Shown: positions 1 through 9,218 of the stretch, one piece after another
Numbering within the stretch: the first letter of the stretch is position 1
Layout of the letters: every line of letters starts with the position of its first letter
Origin: Alicyclobacillus sacchari
Lineage (GTDB): Bacteria > Bacillota > Bacilli > Alicyclobacillales > Alicyclobacillaceae
NCBI RefSeq assembly: GCF_004366795.1
Contig: NZ_SORF01000004.1
Location: 124,001-188,000 of the forward strand
Length of the DNA stretch: 64,000 bases
Reading direction: 5' to 3'
Program-made: the position numbers and the translations under genes
Notes under the pieces: model-generated
Database searches by the model: none
Told to the model about the DNA's origin: nothing
What the model saw: only the letters and a program-made list of their open reading frames with translations

Positions 1-998
1 TCGCGCGCCGACATGCTGGTAACGGGCTTGCCAGAAAATCTCACGGTTCCCTGCGTTGGGCGCCGTAAGCCCGCCATCGTCTCGAGCAGCGAAGACTTGC
101 CCGCGCCATTCGGTCCGACGATCGCGATCCACTCGCCGCGGCCGACTTGCGCATCAATTCCTGCCCAGACCTTCGTACCGCCGTACGTTAGTGACAAATC
201 GCAGAGTTCCAACGCTGCCTCACCCGTCGGCGCGGCGGGTGCTGGCGGGATTTCTTGCTGCATCCGCACCTTGCGCTCATGCCGGGTGCGTCTGCACCAT
301 TCATCCGTGGAAAAAACGCCTTCCTGCTCCCCGTTTTGACCCAGTGCGATCACGCGATCGACAACGGGCAATAACGCTTCATACTTATGCTCAATAACGA
401 GAAGCGTCTTTCCTTGTTTGCGCAATTCGGAAATCATGGAGAAGACCATGCGAGTGGAAGCCGGATCGAGATTTGCCGTCGGTTCATCGAAGATGAACAA
501 TTCGCTCTCCATGGCAAGCGCACAAGCAATGGCAAGTTTTTGCTTCATGCCACCAGAAAATCGCGCATGCGCTGCGTGCGGATGGACGTCCAAATGCACG
601 GCGGCAAGCGCCTGGGCGATCCGTTCCGGCATTTCATCGCGCGAAACTTGCAAATTCTCGAGCCCAAACGCAATTTCGTCGTCGACATGGTGCATACAGA
701 ACTGAGCTTCCGGATCTTGAAAGACATAGCCGATTTTCCCCGGTTTCGCGACAGATGGGGCCAACCAACACTCGCCGCTCACCACGCCTTCGATAGAACG
801 GGGGATGATCCCGGCGAGAGCCATCGCAAGCGTGCTTTTACCGCTGCCGCTCGGCCCTGCGAGCAATACGCACTCGCCTCTGCGAACGGAAAACGTGCAC
901 CCGCGCACGCTCGGATTGGCTTCCCCATCGTATGTCACTGCGAGATCGCGCACCGATATGAGCGGCGATTCGCCTTGAACAGGCAGTGGCTGGCTCAT
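1..998 (-). CDS. ykoD: ECF transporter ATPase with two ABC domains, YkoD-like (3' end beyond window edge)
   Basis: Energises uptake of thiamine or its pyrimidine precursor HMP, together with the YkoE membrane component. The translation has a first ABC domain with a Walker A (GPSGSGKST), a Q-loop (VFQDPEAQF), a signature (FSGGMKQ) and a Walker B (LFIFDEPTANLDP). A second ABC domain starts near residue 250, with Walker A GPNGAGKSS, and runs off the window edge. The ATG overlaps the ykoE stop as ATGA, so the two are translationally coupled. Tandem fused ABC domains are typical of YkoD. A YkoC-type T component would be expected next, outside the window. Substrate is inferred from YkoE and the TPP riboswitch. 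Confidence 0.88.
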   Translation of the reverse strand, partial: MSQPLPVQGESPLISVRDLAVTYDGEANPSVRGCTFSVRRGECVLLAGPSGSGKSTLAMALAGIIPRSIEGVVSGECWLAPSVAKPGKIGYVFQDPEAQFCMHHVDDEIAFGLENLQVSRDEMPERIAQALAAVHLDVHPHAAHARFSGGMKQKLAIACALAMESELFIFDEPTANLDPASTRMVFSMISELRKQGKTLLVIEHKYEALLPVVDRVIALGQNGEQEGVFSTDEWCRRTRHERKVRMQQEIPPAPAAPTGEAALELCDLSLTYGGTKVWAGIDAQVGRGEWIAIVGPNGAGKSSLLETMAGLRRPTQGTVRFSGKPVTSMSAR

Positions 999-1579
999 TG
1001 TGGCATCGCCCGCCCGTCCTTGGCGATGGCGTAATTGCGGACAGCGCCCGTGCGCTTCAGGGCATCCCCCATCAACTTCGGCAACCAACCACCGAGAATC
1101 GCGCCGCTGACAAGAGAAATGATAATCGAAAGCAACATGGTGCCGGTATCCAGCGCCTTGCCCCCATATTGGAAGTACCACTGAAACAAGTAGGCCAACG
1201 AGGCGAGTGTTCCGGAAAGCATACAGGATGACAGGTTAAACACGCGATACGCAAAGATCAGGAACGCGATTTCTGAGCCAATCCCCTGAATCAAGCCGGA
1301 TTCCATGGTACCAAGGCCAAATTGTCCACCCAGCAACAATTCTACCGCCGCTGCGACCAACTCTGCGATCAAGGCGGCAACAGGTCGGCGGATAATGTAT
1401 GGAACGAGAACACCTGCAATCATCCAAAACCCCGTCATCGCCGCCTGCAACGCATAGGCAGTCGTCGGGACGAGTGCGTTGATCACGTCCCACACGCGAT
1501 ACAATCCTCCACAGACAATGGCGAGCACGACCATCAAGATGACCTCACGCAATTTCCATTTGGCAAGCAAAACTCGCAT
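995..1579 (-). CDS. ykoE: ECF transporter substrate-specific membrane component, YkoE family
   Basis: Integral membrane S component that should bind thiamine or hydroxymethylpyrimidine and pass it through the YkoEDC transporter. The 194-residue product is almost entirely hydrophobic with about five membrane segments. It resembles YkoE in the N-terminal region around GGLYRVWD and in the glycine-rich loop GQFGLGTMESGLIQG. It is the first gene after the TPP riboswitch, and its stop overlaps the ykoD start. The ATG at 1579 has GGAAG at a usable distance; a TTG at 1570 lies nine bases after AAGGGAG and is an alternative. Family membership is firm, the exact substrate is not. Confidence 0.88.
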   Translation of the reverse strand: MRVLLAKWKLREVILMVVLAIVCGGLYRVWDVINALVPTTAYALQAAMTGFWMIAGVLVPYIIRRPVAALIAELVAAAVELLLGGQFGLGTMESGLIQGIGSEIAFLIFAYRVFNLSSCMLSGTLASLAYLFQWYFQYGGKALDTGTMLLSIIISLVSGAILGGWLPKLMGDALKRTGAVRNYAIAKDGRAMPQ

Positions 1580-1628
1580 CTCCCTTCACTTCCGTGACAG
1601 GACGACCTTCGGGAGAACCTGTTCGCAC

Positions 1629-1666
1629 GCAAAACAACGCCCTTTCCACGGCAGGTGAAAAGGGCG
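1629..1666 (-). terminator. Attenuator terminator of the TPP riboswitch
   Basis: On the minus strand a 12-base-pair stem (left arm CGCCCTTTTCAC, loop of about five bases) is followed by TTGTTTTG. It lies between the TPP aptamer and ykoE, the position expected for ligand-controlled premature termination. Confidence 0.75.
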
Positions 1667-1683
1667 CTGACAGCGTATCGACG

Positions 1684-1780
1684 GCGGGCACTTCCTCACG
1701 CTGGTATTACCCAGGTCGAGTCCGAAAGGGTTGGTGACTCTGTCACCTCTCAGCCAATGTCGGCACCCCTAGTCCCCTAA
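1684..1780 (-). promoter_or_regulatory. TPP (THI-box) riboswitch aptamer
   Basis: Read on the minus strand the element has the hallmark THI-box blocks in order: GACTAGGGGTGC, then GGCTGAGAGGTGA, then GACCTGGGTAATACCAGC followed by GTGAGGAAGTG. It precedes ykoE by about 100 bases with a terminator between, so thiamine pyrophosphate should shut off the transporter genes by attenuation. Confidence 0.95.
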
Positions 1781-1925
1781 TCACGGTATTCATTTTGTCA
1801 TAGGCTAGTGTAACATGCACCTAATAAACCGACAAGCCAAGGACAAGCCTGTGCGTCGCCCGCCGTATGCAAAAGTCGTCGCCAAGGCGAACGGCCGTGC
1901 AACGGGCAAACGCCTGGTTCGACAT

Positions 1926-3857
1926 TCACTGCGACCAGTTCTCGATCACAACTGGCTCGATCGGATCTGCCGGCGTAAAGTGAAACATGGCACCGAAAAA
2001 GAACAACTGCGCTTCCAAGGCGCGCTTCGCATTCTCCGCCATGCGAAATCCATGCCCTTCACCAGGAAACAGTAAGTACGCAACCGGAACGCCTTTGTTC
2101 TTCAGGGCCTCCACCATCAACTCCGCTTGATTTGGCGGAACAACTTTGTCTTCTGCACCCTGAAAGAAAATCACCGGGCACGAGAACTGGTCCACGTGTT
2201 GCAAGGGCGATCGCGCCTGAAATATCGCCTCATCTTCTGGATAGCGGCCCACCAGTTGTTCGATGTACCGCGATTCAAACTTGTGTGTCTCCTGCGCGAG
2301 CAAAGCGAGATCGCTGATACCGTAGTGGCTCGCACCGGCGCGAAACACGTCGCGAAACGCGAGCACCGCCAGCGTCGTGTACCCACCTGCGCTGCCCCCC
2401 GTGATGCACAGTCGGTCGCCATCGACATCGCCACGTTCTGCTAGGTACAAGGCACCGTGGCAGCAATCGTCGAGATCGACGATGCCCCAACGACCATTCA
2501 GGCGTTCGCGATATTTGCGGCCATAGCCCGTGCTGCCGCCGTAGTTGACATCGAGCACCGCAAAGCCACGCGTCGTCCAGTACTGAATCTGCAGATTGTA
2601 AATGGGGCGCGCGGCGCTGGTCGGTCCGCCATGCGACATGACCAAAAGCGGCGGCCGCTCGCCAGCGGGTGCAGTGCACTCCGGATTGGTCGGCGGGTAA
2701 TAAAACCCGTACGCCTGCTCACCCCCCGTCGTGGGGAACGCAATCGCCTCCGGTTCTGCAATCCACCCATCGTCCAGAGCTGCAGCTTGCCCTGCCTTGA
2801 CAACCTCAACGCGTCCGCACTGCACCTTCGCAATCACGGCCGGACGCGTGGTTGATCTGACGACAGCGTACACGGCGCCCTGTCCGTCCGCAGACAAGTC
2901 GTCGAAAGCCGAGAAAGCCGTATCAAGGTTGCTCACGGCACCCGTATCCAGGTCGATTTCGCACAGTCGCCCATACCCGCTCTCGACATACGTGGCTAAG
3001 ATGTGCGAAGCGTCGATCAACGCATACGTCGAAGCCCCAAGCTGCCACAGTGGGCGCCCAAACTCTGCCTGTCTTGGCGCAACGGCACGTACGTCGCCAG
3101 CATTCCAAACGTACACATTCCACCAATTGGTCGTATCTGATACATAAAGCAGTTCGCCGCCAGGACTCCATTCGGGCTGAAAGATCGATTCGTCCCGCCC
3201 TCCGGCGATGCACTGCGCATTCGCAGCCTTGTCTCCGTCCCACTCAGCCACATACAAATATGTCCCGTTCCACGGCATATTCGGATGATCCCAGGCGATG
3301 TAAGACAACCTTGTACCATCCGGAGACAGCCGTGGATACGCGTAAAAGTCGTGTCCGGATGCGACCCCTAGCACGGTGCCATCGGTAAGGCGAACCGCCG
3401 CCAAACTGTTGGCTGGCTCACCCGCTGCCCCATGATCTTCCACGACGCAAAAGATATGGTCATCAGCAATCGATAAATCCCCATAACGTCGTGCAGACGG
3501 CTCCGTCAAAGGCTCTGGCGGCAATGGCGCGTCGTCGGCAAAGCGCACGCGATAAATACGTTGATCCGAAAAGTTCACAAAATAGATAATATGGTCCTTG
3601 ACGGCATAAGCACCGCCACCGTACTCGTGGACGCGAGACCGAGCGTTATATGGGACCGGCAGACAGTCTATTTCGCGACCATCCGGCAGCCGCTTTACAA
3701 TGGCCACGCGTCCCGCTTCATGTGGTCGGCTTTCGAGCCAATACAGATGTTCGCCATCCCATTTGGGACTACTCAATCCCGTCGCCGCCTGCACGACTTT
3801 GTCAGCTGTTAAAGGCGATATCCACGCCCCATAAGCCGCGATGCGCTGTTCTGCCAC
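1926..3857 (-). CDS. S9 family prolyl oligopeptidase-type serine peptidase
   Basis: Cytoplasmic peptidase of the acylaminoacyl/dipeptidyl peptidase group (643 residues, no signal peptide). An N-terminal beta-propeller of about 380 residues is followed by an alpha/beta-hydrolase domain. The nucleophile is Ser489 in GGSAGG, with Asp570 in GAEDKVVP and His602 in GEGHGF completing the triad. HGGPTSA near residue 409 fits the oxyanion region. The GTG start at 3857 lies ten bases after AGGAG. It begins only 21 bases after ribH with no terminator between, so it is probably read through from the riboflavin operon, although nothing links it functionally to riboflavin. Confidence 0.9.
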   Translation of the reverse strand: MAEQRIAAYGAWISPLTADKVVQAATGLSSPKWDGEHLYWLESRPHEAGRVAIVKRLPDGREIDCLPVPYNARSRVHEYGGGAYAVKDHIIYFVNFSDQRIYRVRFADDAPLPPEPLTEPSARRYGDLSIADDHIFCVVEDHGAAGEPANSLAAVRLTDGTVLGVASGHDFYAYPRLSPDGTRLSYIAWDHPNMPWNGTYLYVAEWDGDKAANAQCIAGGRDESIFQPEWSPGGELLYVSDTTNWWNVYVWNAGDVRAVAPRQAEFGRPLWQLGASTYALIDASHILATYVESGYGRLCEIDLDTGAVSNLDTAFSAFDDLSADGQGAVYAVVRSTTRPAVIAKVQCGRVEVVKAGQAAALDDGWIAEPEAIAFPTTGGEQAYGFYYPPTNPECTAPAGERPPLLVMSHGGPTSAARPIYNLQIQYWTTRGFAVLDVNYGGSTGYGRKYRERLNGRWGIVDLDDCCHGALYLAERGDVDGDRLCITGGSAGGYTTLAVLAFRDVFRAGASHYGISDLALLAQETHKFESRYIEQLVGRYPEDEAIFQARSPLQHVDQFSCPVIFFQGAEDKVVPPNQAELMVEALKNKGVPVAYLLFPGEGHGFRMAENAKRALEAQLFFFGAMFHFTPADPIEPVVIENWSQ

Positions 3858-3878
3858 GGCTGCTCATCTCCTGATCTG

Positions 3879-4346
3879 TCAGCCTTGTAACATGCCTCGC
3901 AAGTTTGCCATCTCGATGGCGCTGACTGCTGCATCCCAGCCTTTGTTGCCCGCTTTGGTACCAGCGCGCTCGATCGCTTGCTCGATGGTATCCGTCGTCA
4001 AAACCCCAAAAATCACCGGCGTATCAGTATTCATGGAAAGTTGAGCGACGCCCTTCGCCACCTCGGCCGCGACATAATCGAAGTGCGGCGTCGATCCACG
4101 GATCACCGCACCCAACGCGATCACGACATCAAAGCGGCCGCTTTTCGCCATCCACTTGGCCGCATAAGGGATCTCAAACGCTCCCGGCACCCAAGCGACC
4201 TCGACCTTGTCCTCCGGTAAACCATGGCGATTGAGCGCGTCAAGGGCACCCGCCAACAGCTTGCTTGTGATAAACTCGTTAAACCTTGAAACAACAATGC
4301 CCACACGTTGATTCGACGCCACCAATTGTGCTTCGTACGTACGCAA
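3879..4346 (-). CDS. ribH: 6,7-dimethyl-8-ribityllumazine synthase
   Basis: Joins 5-amino-6-ribitylaminouracil to 3,4-dihydroxybutanone phosphate, the penultimate step of riboflavin synthesis; family members form icosahedral shells. The sequence has the family blocks [31 protein letters not shown] with the catalytic His, and GTKAGNKG. I prefer the TTG at 4346, eight bases after AGGAG, because it gives 155 residues, close to the Bacillus enzyme. The GTG at 4355 would add three residues but sits on top of the ribosome site. Last biosynthetic gene of ribD-E-BA-H. Confidence 0.96.
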   Translation of the reverse strand: MRTYEAQLVASNQRVGIVVSRFNEFITSKLLAGALDALNRHGLPEDKVEVAWVPGAFEIPYAAKWMAKSGRFDVVIALGAVIRGSTPHFDYVAAEVAKGVAQLSMNTDTPVIFGVLTTDTIEQAIERAGTKAGNKGWDAAVSAIEMANLRGMLQG

Positions 4347-4411
4347 TTCGTCCACTCCTCGATTCGAATCCTTTTCGTAAATCAGTTGTCAACAACCCAA
4401 TTTGTCTACGA

Positions 4412-5605
4412 TCACGGCAGATCCAATAAATGCCCCAACTTGTCCCGCTTGGTTCGCAGGTACATCTCGTTGTGCGGGTTGCGATCCACCTGCAACGGCA
4501 CGCGCTCAACCACTTCAAGTCCGTGTCCGGCAATGCCCCGAAGTTTTCGCACGTTGTTCGTCAGCAACCGCATTTTGCGGACGCCGAGATCGCGCAAAAT
4601 TTGAGCACCAATGCCGTAATCGCGAAGATCGTCGGGAAAGCCAAGTCGGTGATTCGCTTCCACCGTGTCCGCACCCTCGTCTTGCAGTGCATAGGCACGG
4701 ATTTTGTTAAGCAAACCGATCCCGCGACCCTCCTGTCGCAGATACAACAACACACCCTTACCAGCTTCCGAGATTTGCCGCAATGCGGCGTGCAATTGGG
4801 GCCCACAGTCGCAACGAAGCGAGCCGAAGGCGTCCCCGGTCAAGCACTCCGAATGTACCCTGACCAGCGTAGGCTCGCCGTCCGTCACATCGCCGCAAAC
4901 AAGTGCGATATGCTCCTTATCGTCGACCTCATTGGTATACACCACCGCTTGGAAAACGCCGTACGCAGTCGGCAATTTCGCCTCCGCCTGGCGGCTCACC
5001 AGCTTCTCTGAGCGTTTGCGATACGCAATCAGGTCAGCGACGCTGATCAGCTTGAGACCAAATCGGCGCGCCACATCTTCAAGCTGTGGCAACCGCGCCA
5101 TGGTACCGTCTTCGTTCAAAATTTCACAGATGACACCAACCTCGGGTTCGCCTGCGAGGCGAGCGAGATCGACAGCAGCTTCCGTGTGTCCGGCGCGCCG
5201 CAGTACACCACCTGATTTCGCGACCAGCGGAAACATGTGACCCGGCCTGCGAAAGTGCTCCGGCGTAGACGACTCTGCGACGATAGCCGCAATGGTCTCC
5301 GCGCGCTCGTAGGCTGAAATGCCAGTGTGCGTGCTGGCCGCATCGACCGAGACCGTGAAGGCGGTGCCAAAGTGATCGGTATTGCGCTCAATCATCTGCG
5401 CAAAGCCCAGGCGCTTTGCTCGCTCAGATGTCACAGGCACGCAGAGCAATCCACGGCCGTGTGTGATCATAAAATTGACGACCTCCGGCGTGGCCTTGCT
5501 GCCGAGCGCGACAAAATCGCCCTCGTTTTCGCGATCTTCGTCATCGACGACGATCACGACCTTGCCCTCGCGCAAATCCGCAATAGCAGCTTCAATCGAA
5601 TCCAA
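4412..5605 (-). CDS. ribBA: Bifunctional 3,4-dihydroxy-2-butanone 4-phosphate synthase / GTP cyclohydrolase II
   Basis: The N-terminal RibB domain (about residues 1-200) makes dihydroxybutanone phosphate from ribulose 5-phosphate; it shows [13 protein letters not shown] and the [10 protein letters not shown] block. The C-terminal RibA domain opens GTP and carries the zinc-binding cysteine stretch [18 protein letters not shown] and RQEGRGIGL. Thus both branches that feed riboflavin synthesis are in one protein. The preferred start is the TTG at 5605, just after GGGGTGA, which matches the usual RibB N-terminus; upstream in-frame starts at 5614 (GTG) and 5635 (TTG, overlapping the ribE stop) cannot be excluded. 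Confidence 0.95.
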   Translation of the reverse strand: MDSIEAAIADLREGKVVIVVDDEDRENEGDFVALGSKATPEVVNFMITHGRGLLCVPVTSERAKRLGFAQMIERNTDHFGTAFTVSVDAASTHTGISAYERAETIAAIVAESSTPEHFRRPGHMFPLVAKSGGVLRRAGHTEAAVDLARLAGEPEVGVICEILNEDGTMARLPQLEDVARRFGLKLISVADLIAYRKRSEKLVSRQAEAKLPTAYGVFQAVVYTNEVDDKEHIALVCGDVTDGEPTLVRVHSECLTGDAFGSLRCDCGPQLHAALRQISEAGKGVLLYLRQEGRGIGLLNKIRAYALQDEGADTVEANHRLGFPDDLRDYGIGAQILRDLGVRKMRLLTNNVRKLRGIAGHGLEVVERVPLQVDRNPHNEMYLRTKRDKLGHLLDLP

Positions 5606-5631
5606 TGTGTTCACCCCGCTATGCTGTCTAA

Positions 5632-6297
5632 TCAAGCGAACCCATGCTTGGCAAGCATGTCCAAAGTAATTCCTCTGGACGTGCCAGATGGCTCAGTGCC
5701 CTCTGCAGCACCTTGCCCCAACAGGCGCTCGACATACTTTGCGACGATATCGCACTCGATGTTCACCATTTCGCCGGGGCGCAAACTGCCAAAACGGGTG
5801 ACACCGCGCGTATGTGGGATGATGGAAACCGAAAACGCGTTACCCGCGACGCGCATGATGGTAAGGCTCACGCCATCGACACAGACCGAACCCTTGTCGA
5901 CCATGTAGCGGATAAGCGAGGGATCGACCTCAATCGAAAATACCCGTGCAATGCCATCGTGACGAACCTCGCGCACGTGCCCAGTGCCATCGATGTGGCC
6001 TGAGACAATATGCCCACCAAAACGGCCATTCGCGGGCATCGCTCGTTCGACGTGGACCACATCTCCGGCTTGCAGATGACCTAGATTGGATCGGCGCAAA
6101 GTCTCGGGCACGGCCGAGACAAAGAAGTGCTGTCCATGCATCCGCTCAACTGTGAGGCAGACGCCGTTCACGGCAATGCTGTCGCCAAGCTGCATATCAC
6201 TCATAATTTTGTCGGCGGCAAGTTCAAACAGGGCTCCATGCGTATTCCCATCGACACGAACGACGCTTGCCAGTTCTTCGACCAACCCTGTGAACAT
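5632..6297 (-). CDS. ribE: Riboflavin synthase alpha chain
   Basis: Dismutates two molecules of dimethylribityllumazine to riboflavin. The 221-residue product shows the internal duplication of the family: MFTGLVEE at the start, NGVCLTV in the first lumazine-binding half, [10 protein letters not shown] at the junction, and DGVSLTI in the second half. The ATG at 6297 follows GAGGGGG at seven bases; a GTG two codons upstream is less well placed. It lies 12 bases after ribD. In Bacillus nomenclature this gene is ribE, in E. coli ribC. Confidence 0.95.
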   Translation of the reverse strand: MFTGLVEELASVVRVDGNTHGALFELAADKIMSDMQLGDSIAVNGVCLTVERMHGQHFFVSAVPETLRRSNLGHLQAGDVVHVERAMPANGRFGGHIVSGHIDGTGHVREVRHDGIARVFSIEVDPSLIRYMVDKGSVCVDGVSLTIMRVAGNAFSVSIIPHTRGVTRFGSLRPGEMVNIECDIVAKYVERLLGQGAAEGTEPSGTSRGITLDMLAKHGFA

Positions 6298-6309
6298 GTT
6301 CACACCCCC

Positions 6310-7431
6310 TCACAGTCGATACTTCACACGGCCCGTGACACAGATGTCGTCGCCAACTTGCCGAATTGCCACGTCGTCAAGGGCAATTGCCTCAGCCATG
6401 GACTGCGTCTTGCCGCCGAGAAACGGCGGCAACCCATTCGTGAGCAGTTTCGGTGCAAGGTACAAACACACTTCATCGATCAGCCGCTCGCGCAACAGCG
6501 CTGCGGCGAGTGTCGGGCCACCTTCACAAAGCACCGAGTTGAGCCCAAGAGCCGCCAATTCTCGTAACGCGGCCACCAATGAAATGCGCCCCGCTTCCTC
6601 GCTGACAGGCAGCACCTCGACTTGCCCGGCCGCCTTCAGTTCGTCGACACGGGCTGACTGTGCAAATGCAGAATGGGTCGTCATGATCACCAATTTCCCA
6701 CGCTGTGAAAGCACGCGCGCCGACAAGGGCAATCGCAGTCGCGAGTCGAAAATCACGCGCAAAGGCTGCCAATCAGCGACTTGTCCCGTACCCAGGTCGC
6801 GGACGGTCAACTGCGGATCATCTGCCAACACGGTCCCGATGCCGACCGCAATCCCAGGGTGCTCCATGCGCAAGCGCTGGACATCCTCACGTGCAAGCGT
6901 ACCCGTGACATACTGGCTATGACCTGTGTTGGCGGCGACGTGACCGCTTAAGGTGAGCGCAGCCTTGTAGACGATCAACGGTCTGCCGAATCGCACGCGG
7001 TGAAAGAAAGCTCGATTGAGCGCGCGGGCCTCGTCCTCCAAGACGCCGACTGTCACGTCGATCCCGTTATCGCGAAGGCGGGCAACGCCGCCTCCAGCCG
7101 TCCGCGGATCCGTGTCGAGCACGGCGACAACGACACGCTGAATGCCACTAGCCAATATGGCCCCACTGCAGGGAGGCGTGCGACCGTGATGGTTACATGG
7201 TTCGAGCGTGACGTAGATCGTGGCACCTTGCGCTTTTTCGCCCGCCATCCGCAAAGCGTACACCTCTGCGTGCGGATCGCCCGGTTTCAAATGAGCTCCT
7301 TGTCCGACGATCTCGCCGTCTCGCACGACGACAGCCCCGACGCGAGGATTGGGCGACGTTTGCGCACCGCCAAGGTTGGCGACCGCAAGTGCGTATCGCA
7401 TAAAGCGCTCGTCCTCGTGCAGAGAAAACAC
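6310..7431 (-). CDS. ribD: Bifunctional diaminohydroxyphosphoribosylaminopyrimidine deaminase / reductase
   Basis: Carries out the second and third steps after GTP opening. The N-terminal zinc deaminase has PHAEVYAL with the catalytic Glu and the cysteine motif TLEPCNHHGRTPPCSGA. The C-terminal reductase domain includes LCEGGPTLAAALL. At 373 residues it is full length. First gene of the operon, directly downstream of the FMN riboswitch and its terminator. The GTG at 7431 overlaps a G-run, so the true start might be a few codons further in, for example the ATG of residue 11. Confidence 0.95.
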   Translation of the reverse strand: MFSLHEDERFMRYALAVANLGGAQTSPNPRVGAVVVRDGEIVGQGAHLKPGDPHAEVYALRMAGEKAQGATIYVTLEPCNHHGRTPPCSGAILASGIQRVVVAVLDTDPRTAGGGVARLRDNGIDVTVGVLEDEARALNRAFFHRVRFGRPLIVYKAALTLSGHVAANTGHSQYVTGTLAREDVQRLRMEHPGIAVGIGTVLADDPQLTVRDLGTGQVADWQPLRVIFDSRLRLPLSARVLSQRGKLVIMTTHSAFAQSARVDELKAAGQVEVLPVSEEAGRISLVAALRELAALGLNSVLCEGGPTLAAALLRERLIDEVCLYLAPKLLTNGLPPFLGGKTQSMAEAIALDDVAIRQVGDDICVTGRVKYRL

Positions 7432-7436
7432 CCCCT

Positions 7437-7476
7437 ACAAACAACAACAGCGCCCCCTCGCGACATAAGGGGCGCT
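7437..7476 (-). terminator. Attenuator terminator of the FMN riboswitch
   Basis: Minus-strand stem with left arm AGCGCCCC, a loop of about twelve bases, then a U-rich tail (GTTGTTGTTTGT). It lies between the FMN aptamer and ribD and is the expected expression platform. Confidence 0.8.
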
Positions 7477-7547
7477 TACAAACCATGATGAAATACGTAA
7501 CGAACCAAGCACAAGACGCAAGCATGCCAAGTCCACTTGGTTCCATT

Positions 7548-7687
7548 CCTTCTTTCATCCGGACTATACCGTCGGTACTGGATTCTCACCAGTTCGTGCC
7601 TAGATGGCTCGTGGACTTGCCGAAGCTCTGTCGGATCACCACCGATCGGGAATTGGCCTTGCGGCCTCACCCTGCCCCGAAGGAGAT
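7548..7687 (-). promoter_or_regulatory. FMN riboswitch (RFN element)
   Basis: Minus-strand blocks match the RFN element in order: CCTTCGGGGCAGGGTG, CGATCGGTGGTGATC, AAGTCCACGAGCC, ACTGGTGAGAATCCAGTACC and ACGGTATAGTCCGGATG. It precedes ribD and should reduce riboflavin gene expression when FMN is abundant. Confidence 0.96.
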
Positions 7688-7775
7688 ATGCAGTTTAACA
7701 TCCTTTATCATGACGAATTGCGGCAAGTTTCGCAAGCGTACTCCAAAGCCAGCAGACAGAGTATGCAAGCGGCAT

Positions 7776-8669
7776 CTAACCACGAGACGCATCCCGCGGC
7801 CTGTGCTGGCCGAGGAAAAGGGCAAGCAGAATCATCACACCGCCAGCGTAGAAATACACGGAGGGTCGCTCGTGTACGATCGCGATCGCCAGGAGAACGC
7901 CAAATACGGGCTGTAGGTAGAGCGTAATCGCCGCGCTGGCCACGTCGTGATCTTGCAGGACGACAATCCATACGAGATATGCGCCGGCGGTTGCGAATAC
8001 GGCCAAAAAGACGAGGCTCCAAAAGCTCGCAGGCGAAACGTGATGCGGCCATGGATGTCCGTTCAGCAGAAACAGCGGGACACATCCCACACCGCCCGCG
8101 AGAAGCATGATCGACGTCGCCCCTGTCGCGGGGACGTCAGCGGTCAAACGGCCCGATACCGCGTTGTAGACGGCGTAACATACGACAGCGCCAAGCATGA
8201 GTAAATCGCCTGCGAGATAACCGGATACCCCTGGACGCGGGCAACCCGCCACGATCCACGCACCGACGCCCGCAAGTGCCATGGCGAACCATCTGCGGAG
8301 ACCGAGGCGAGTGTGAAATACGATCGACGACACCAACAAGGTTAATAAAGGTTCGAGCGCGATTGAAACCGCTCCCAATGCCGGCGACGATATGTGAATC
8401 CCGATGGTTTCCATCGTCACAGGCAGTGTGAAACCGAGTAAGCCGAGAAGGGCAATGCGTACGGCCTTCAACAGATTCCATTCACTGCCATTCCGTGGAC
8501 GGATAAATAGGGCCGGCGAGAGCAGCATGCCACCGACAACCATGCGCGTCATCACGATGAGAGTTGGTGCAATCGACTCAGCTGCGATACTCGTTGCCGT
8601 AAAACTACCAGACCAAATGAAATTCGCAAGCACTAACAATGTAAACAAAAACCACTTAGGCATACGCAA
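7776..8669 (-). CDS. EamA/DMT family permease
   Basis: Inner-membrane transporter of the drug/metabolite superfamily; the substrate cannot be read from sequence. The 297-residue product has about ten hydrophobic segments in two EamA repeats, beginning MPKWFLFTLLVLANFIWSG. The start is either TTG at 8669, seven bases after GGAGG, or ATG at 8663. The ribosome site and start codon are enclosed in a long hairpin (8666-8722). Not linked to the riboflavin genes, which are transcribed from a separate leader downstream. Confidence 0.85.
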   Translation of the reverse strand: MRMPKWFLFTLLVLANFIWSGSFTATSIAAESIAPTLIVMTRMVVGGMLLSPALFIRPRNGSEWNLLKAVRIALLGLLGFTLPVTMETIGIHISSPALGAVSIALEPLLTLLVSSIVFHTRLGLRRWFAMALAGVGAWIVAGCPRPGVSGYLAGDLLMLGAVVCYAVYNAVSGRLTADVPATGATSIMLLAGGVGCVPLFLLNGHPWPHHVSPASFWSLVFLAVFATAGAYLVWIVVLQDHDVASAAITLYLQPVFGVLLAIAIVHERPSVYFYAGGVMILLALFLGQHRPRDASRG

Positions 8670-8722
8670 CGACCGGCCTCCATCTCTCCGTAGCCTATGC
8701 TACGACTTCGGCCGGTCGTTGC
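8666..8722 (-). promoter_or_regulatory. Long hairpin sequestering the start site of the EamA gene
   Basis: The outer stem is 13 perfect base pairs (GCAACGACCGGCC at 8666-8678 against 8710-8722) and an inner six-pair stem-loop (CGTAGC at 8689-8694 against 8699-8704) sits within it. In the minus-strand transcript the 3' arm contains part of the GGAGG ribosome site and the TTG start. No U-run follows, so it is not an obvious terminator. Confidence 0.6.
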
Positions 8723-8775
8723 CAACTGGAAATTTGCATAGAGATTTGAGGATAAGGTTGCATGCGGAAGTTGAT

Positions 8776-9039
8776 TCACGACATCGGGAACAGCGTCGGT
8801 TTCGCTTGACGTGCTCTTCTCTCGCGGCGGGCGTGCTTTTGCAACACGAGATAGTGTTCCGTCACAAACGCCAGCGCGTAGCCTTGGCGTTCCAGCTTGC
8901 GGATGACATCACCAACCGTCATGCCGAGAAAGTCCGCAATGACCACTTGGTCGTCAGAACTACTTCCAGCCGTAACGACGATTTCGGCACTCCCGGTTAC
9001 CATTTGGCGCAGGATGACAACCACGGCATACACCTCCAT
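8776..9039 (-). CDS. Small protein of unknown function
   Basis: An 87-residue product from the ATG at 9039. It has a hydrophobic N-terminal strand (YAVVVILRQMV), a middle rich in V and D, a helix around GDVIRKLERQGYALAFV, and a basic tail (HARRERRARQAK). The layout suggests a small soluble alpha/beta protein; I do not recognise a family. The frame extends upstream to 9132 but that part has no ribosome site. The next gene on the strand is the EamA permease, about 105 bases away with the hairpin between. Confidence 0.5.
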   Translation of the reverse strand: MEVYAVVVILRQMVTGSAEIVVTAGSSSDDQVVIADFLGMTVGDVIRKLERQGYALAFVTEHYLVLQKHARRERRARQAKPTLFPMS

Positions 9040-9218
9040 GAGACATCCAATGCACAAATGGAACGTCCAAGACAATGGCGATTGCCCTGATGTAGGAAGT
9101 GCATTACGTCCCAAGATATGAAGAATGTTCAAGCATTCTTTGCCTTTTGTCTTCGCGTATTTGATAATGGGCTCTGTGATCGCGATCCCTTCCTGGGATC
9201 GGCTAGGGAGGTCTTATC

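Noticed and set aside
387-1034. 215-codon plus-strand frame
   Set aside because: Antisense to ykoD, whose ABC motifs are complete on the minus strand.
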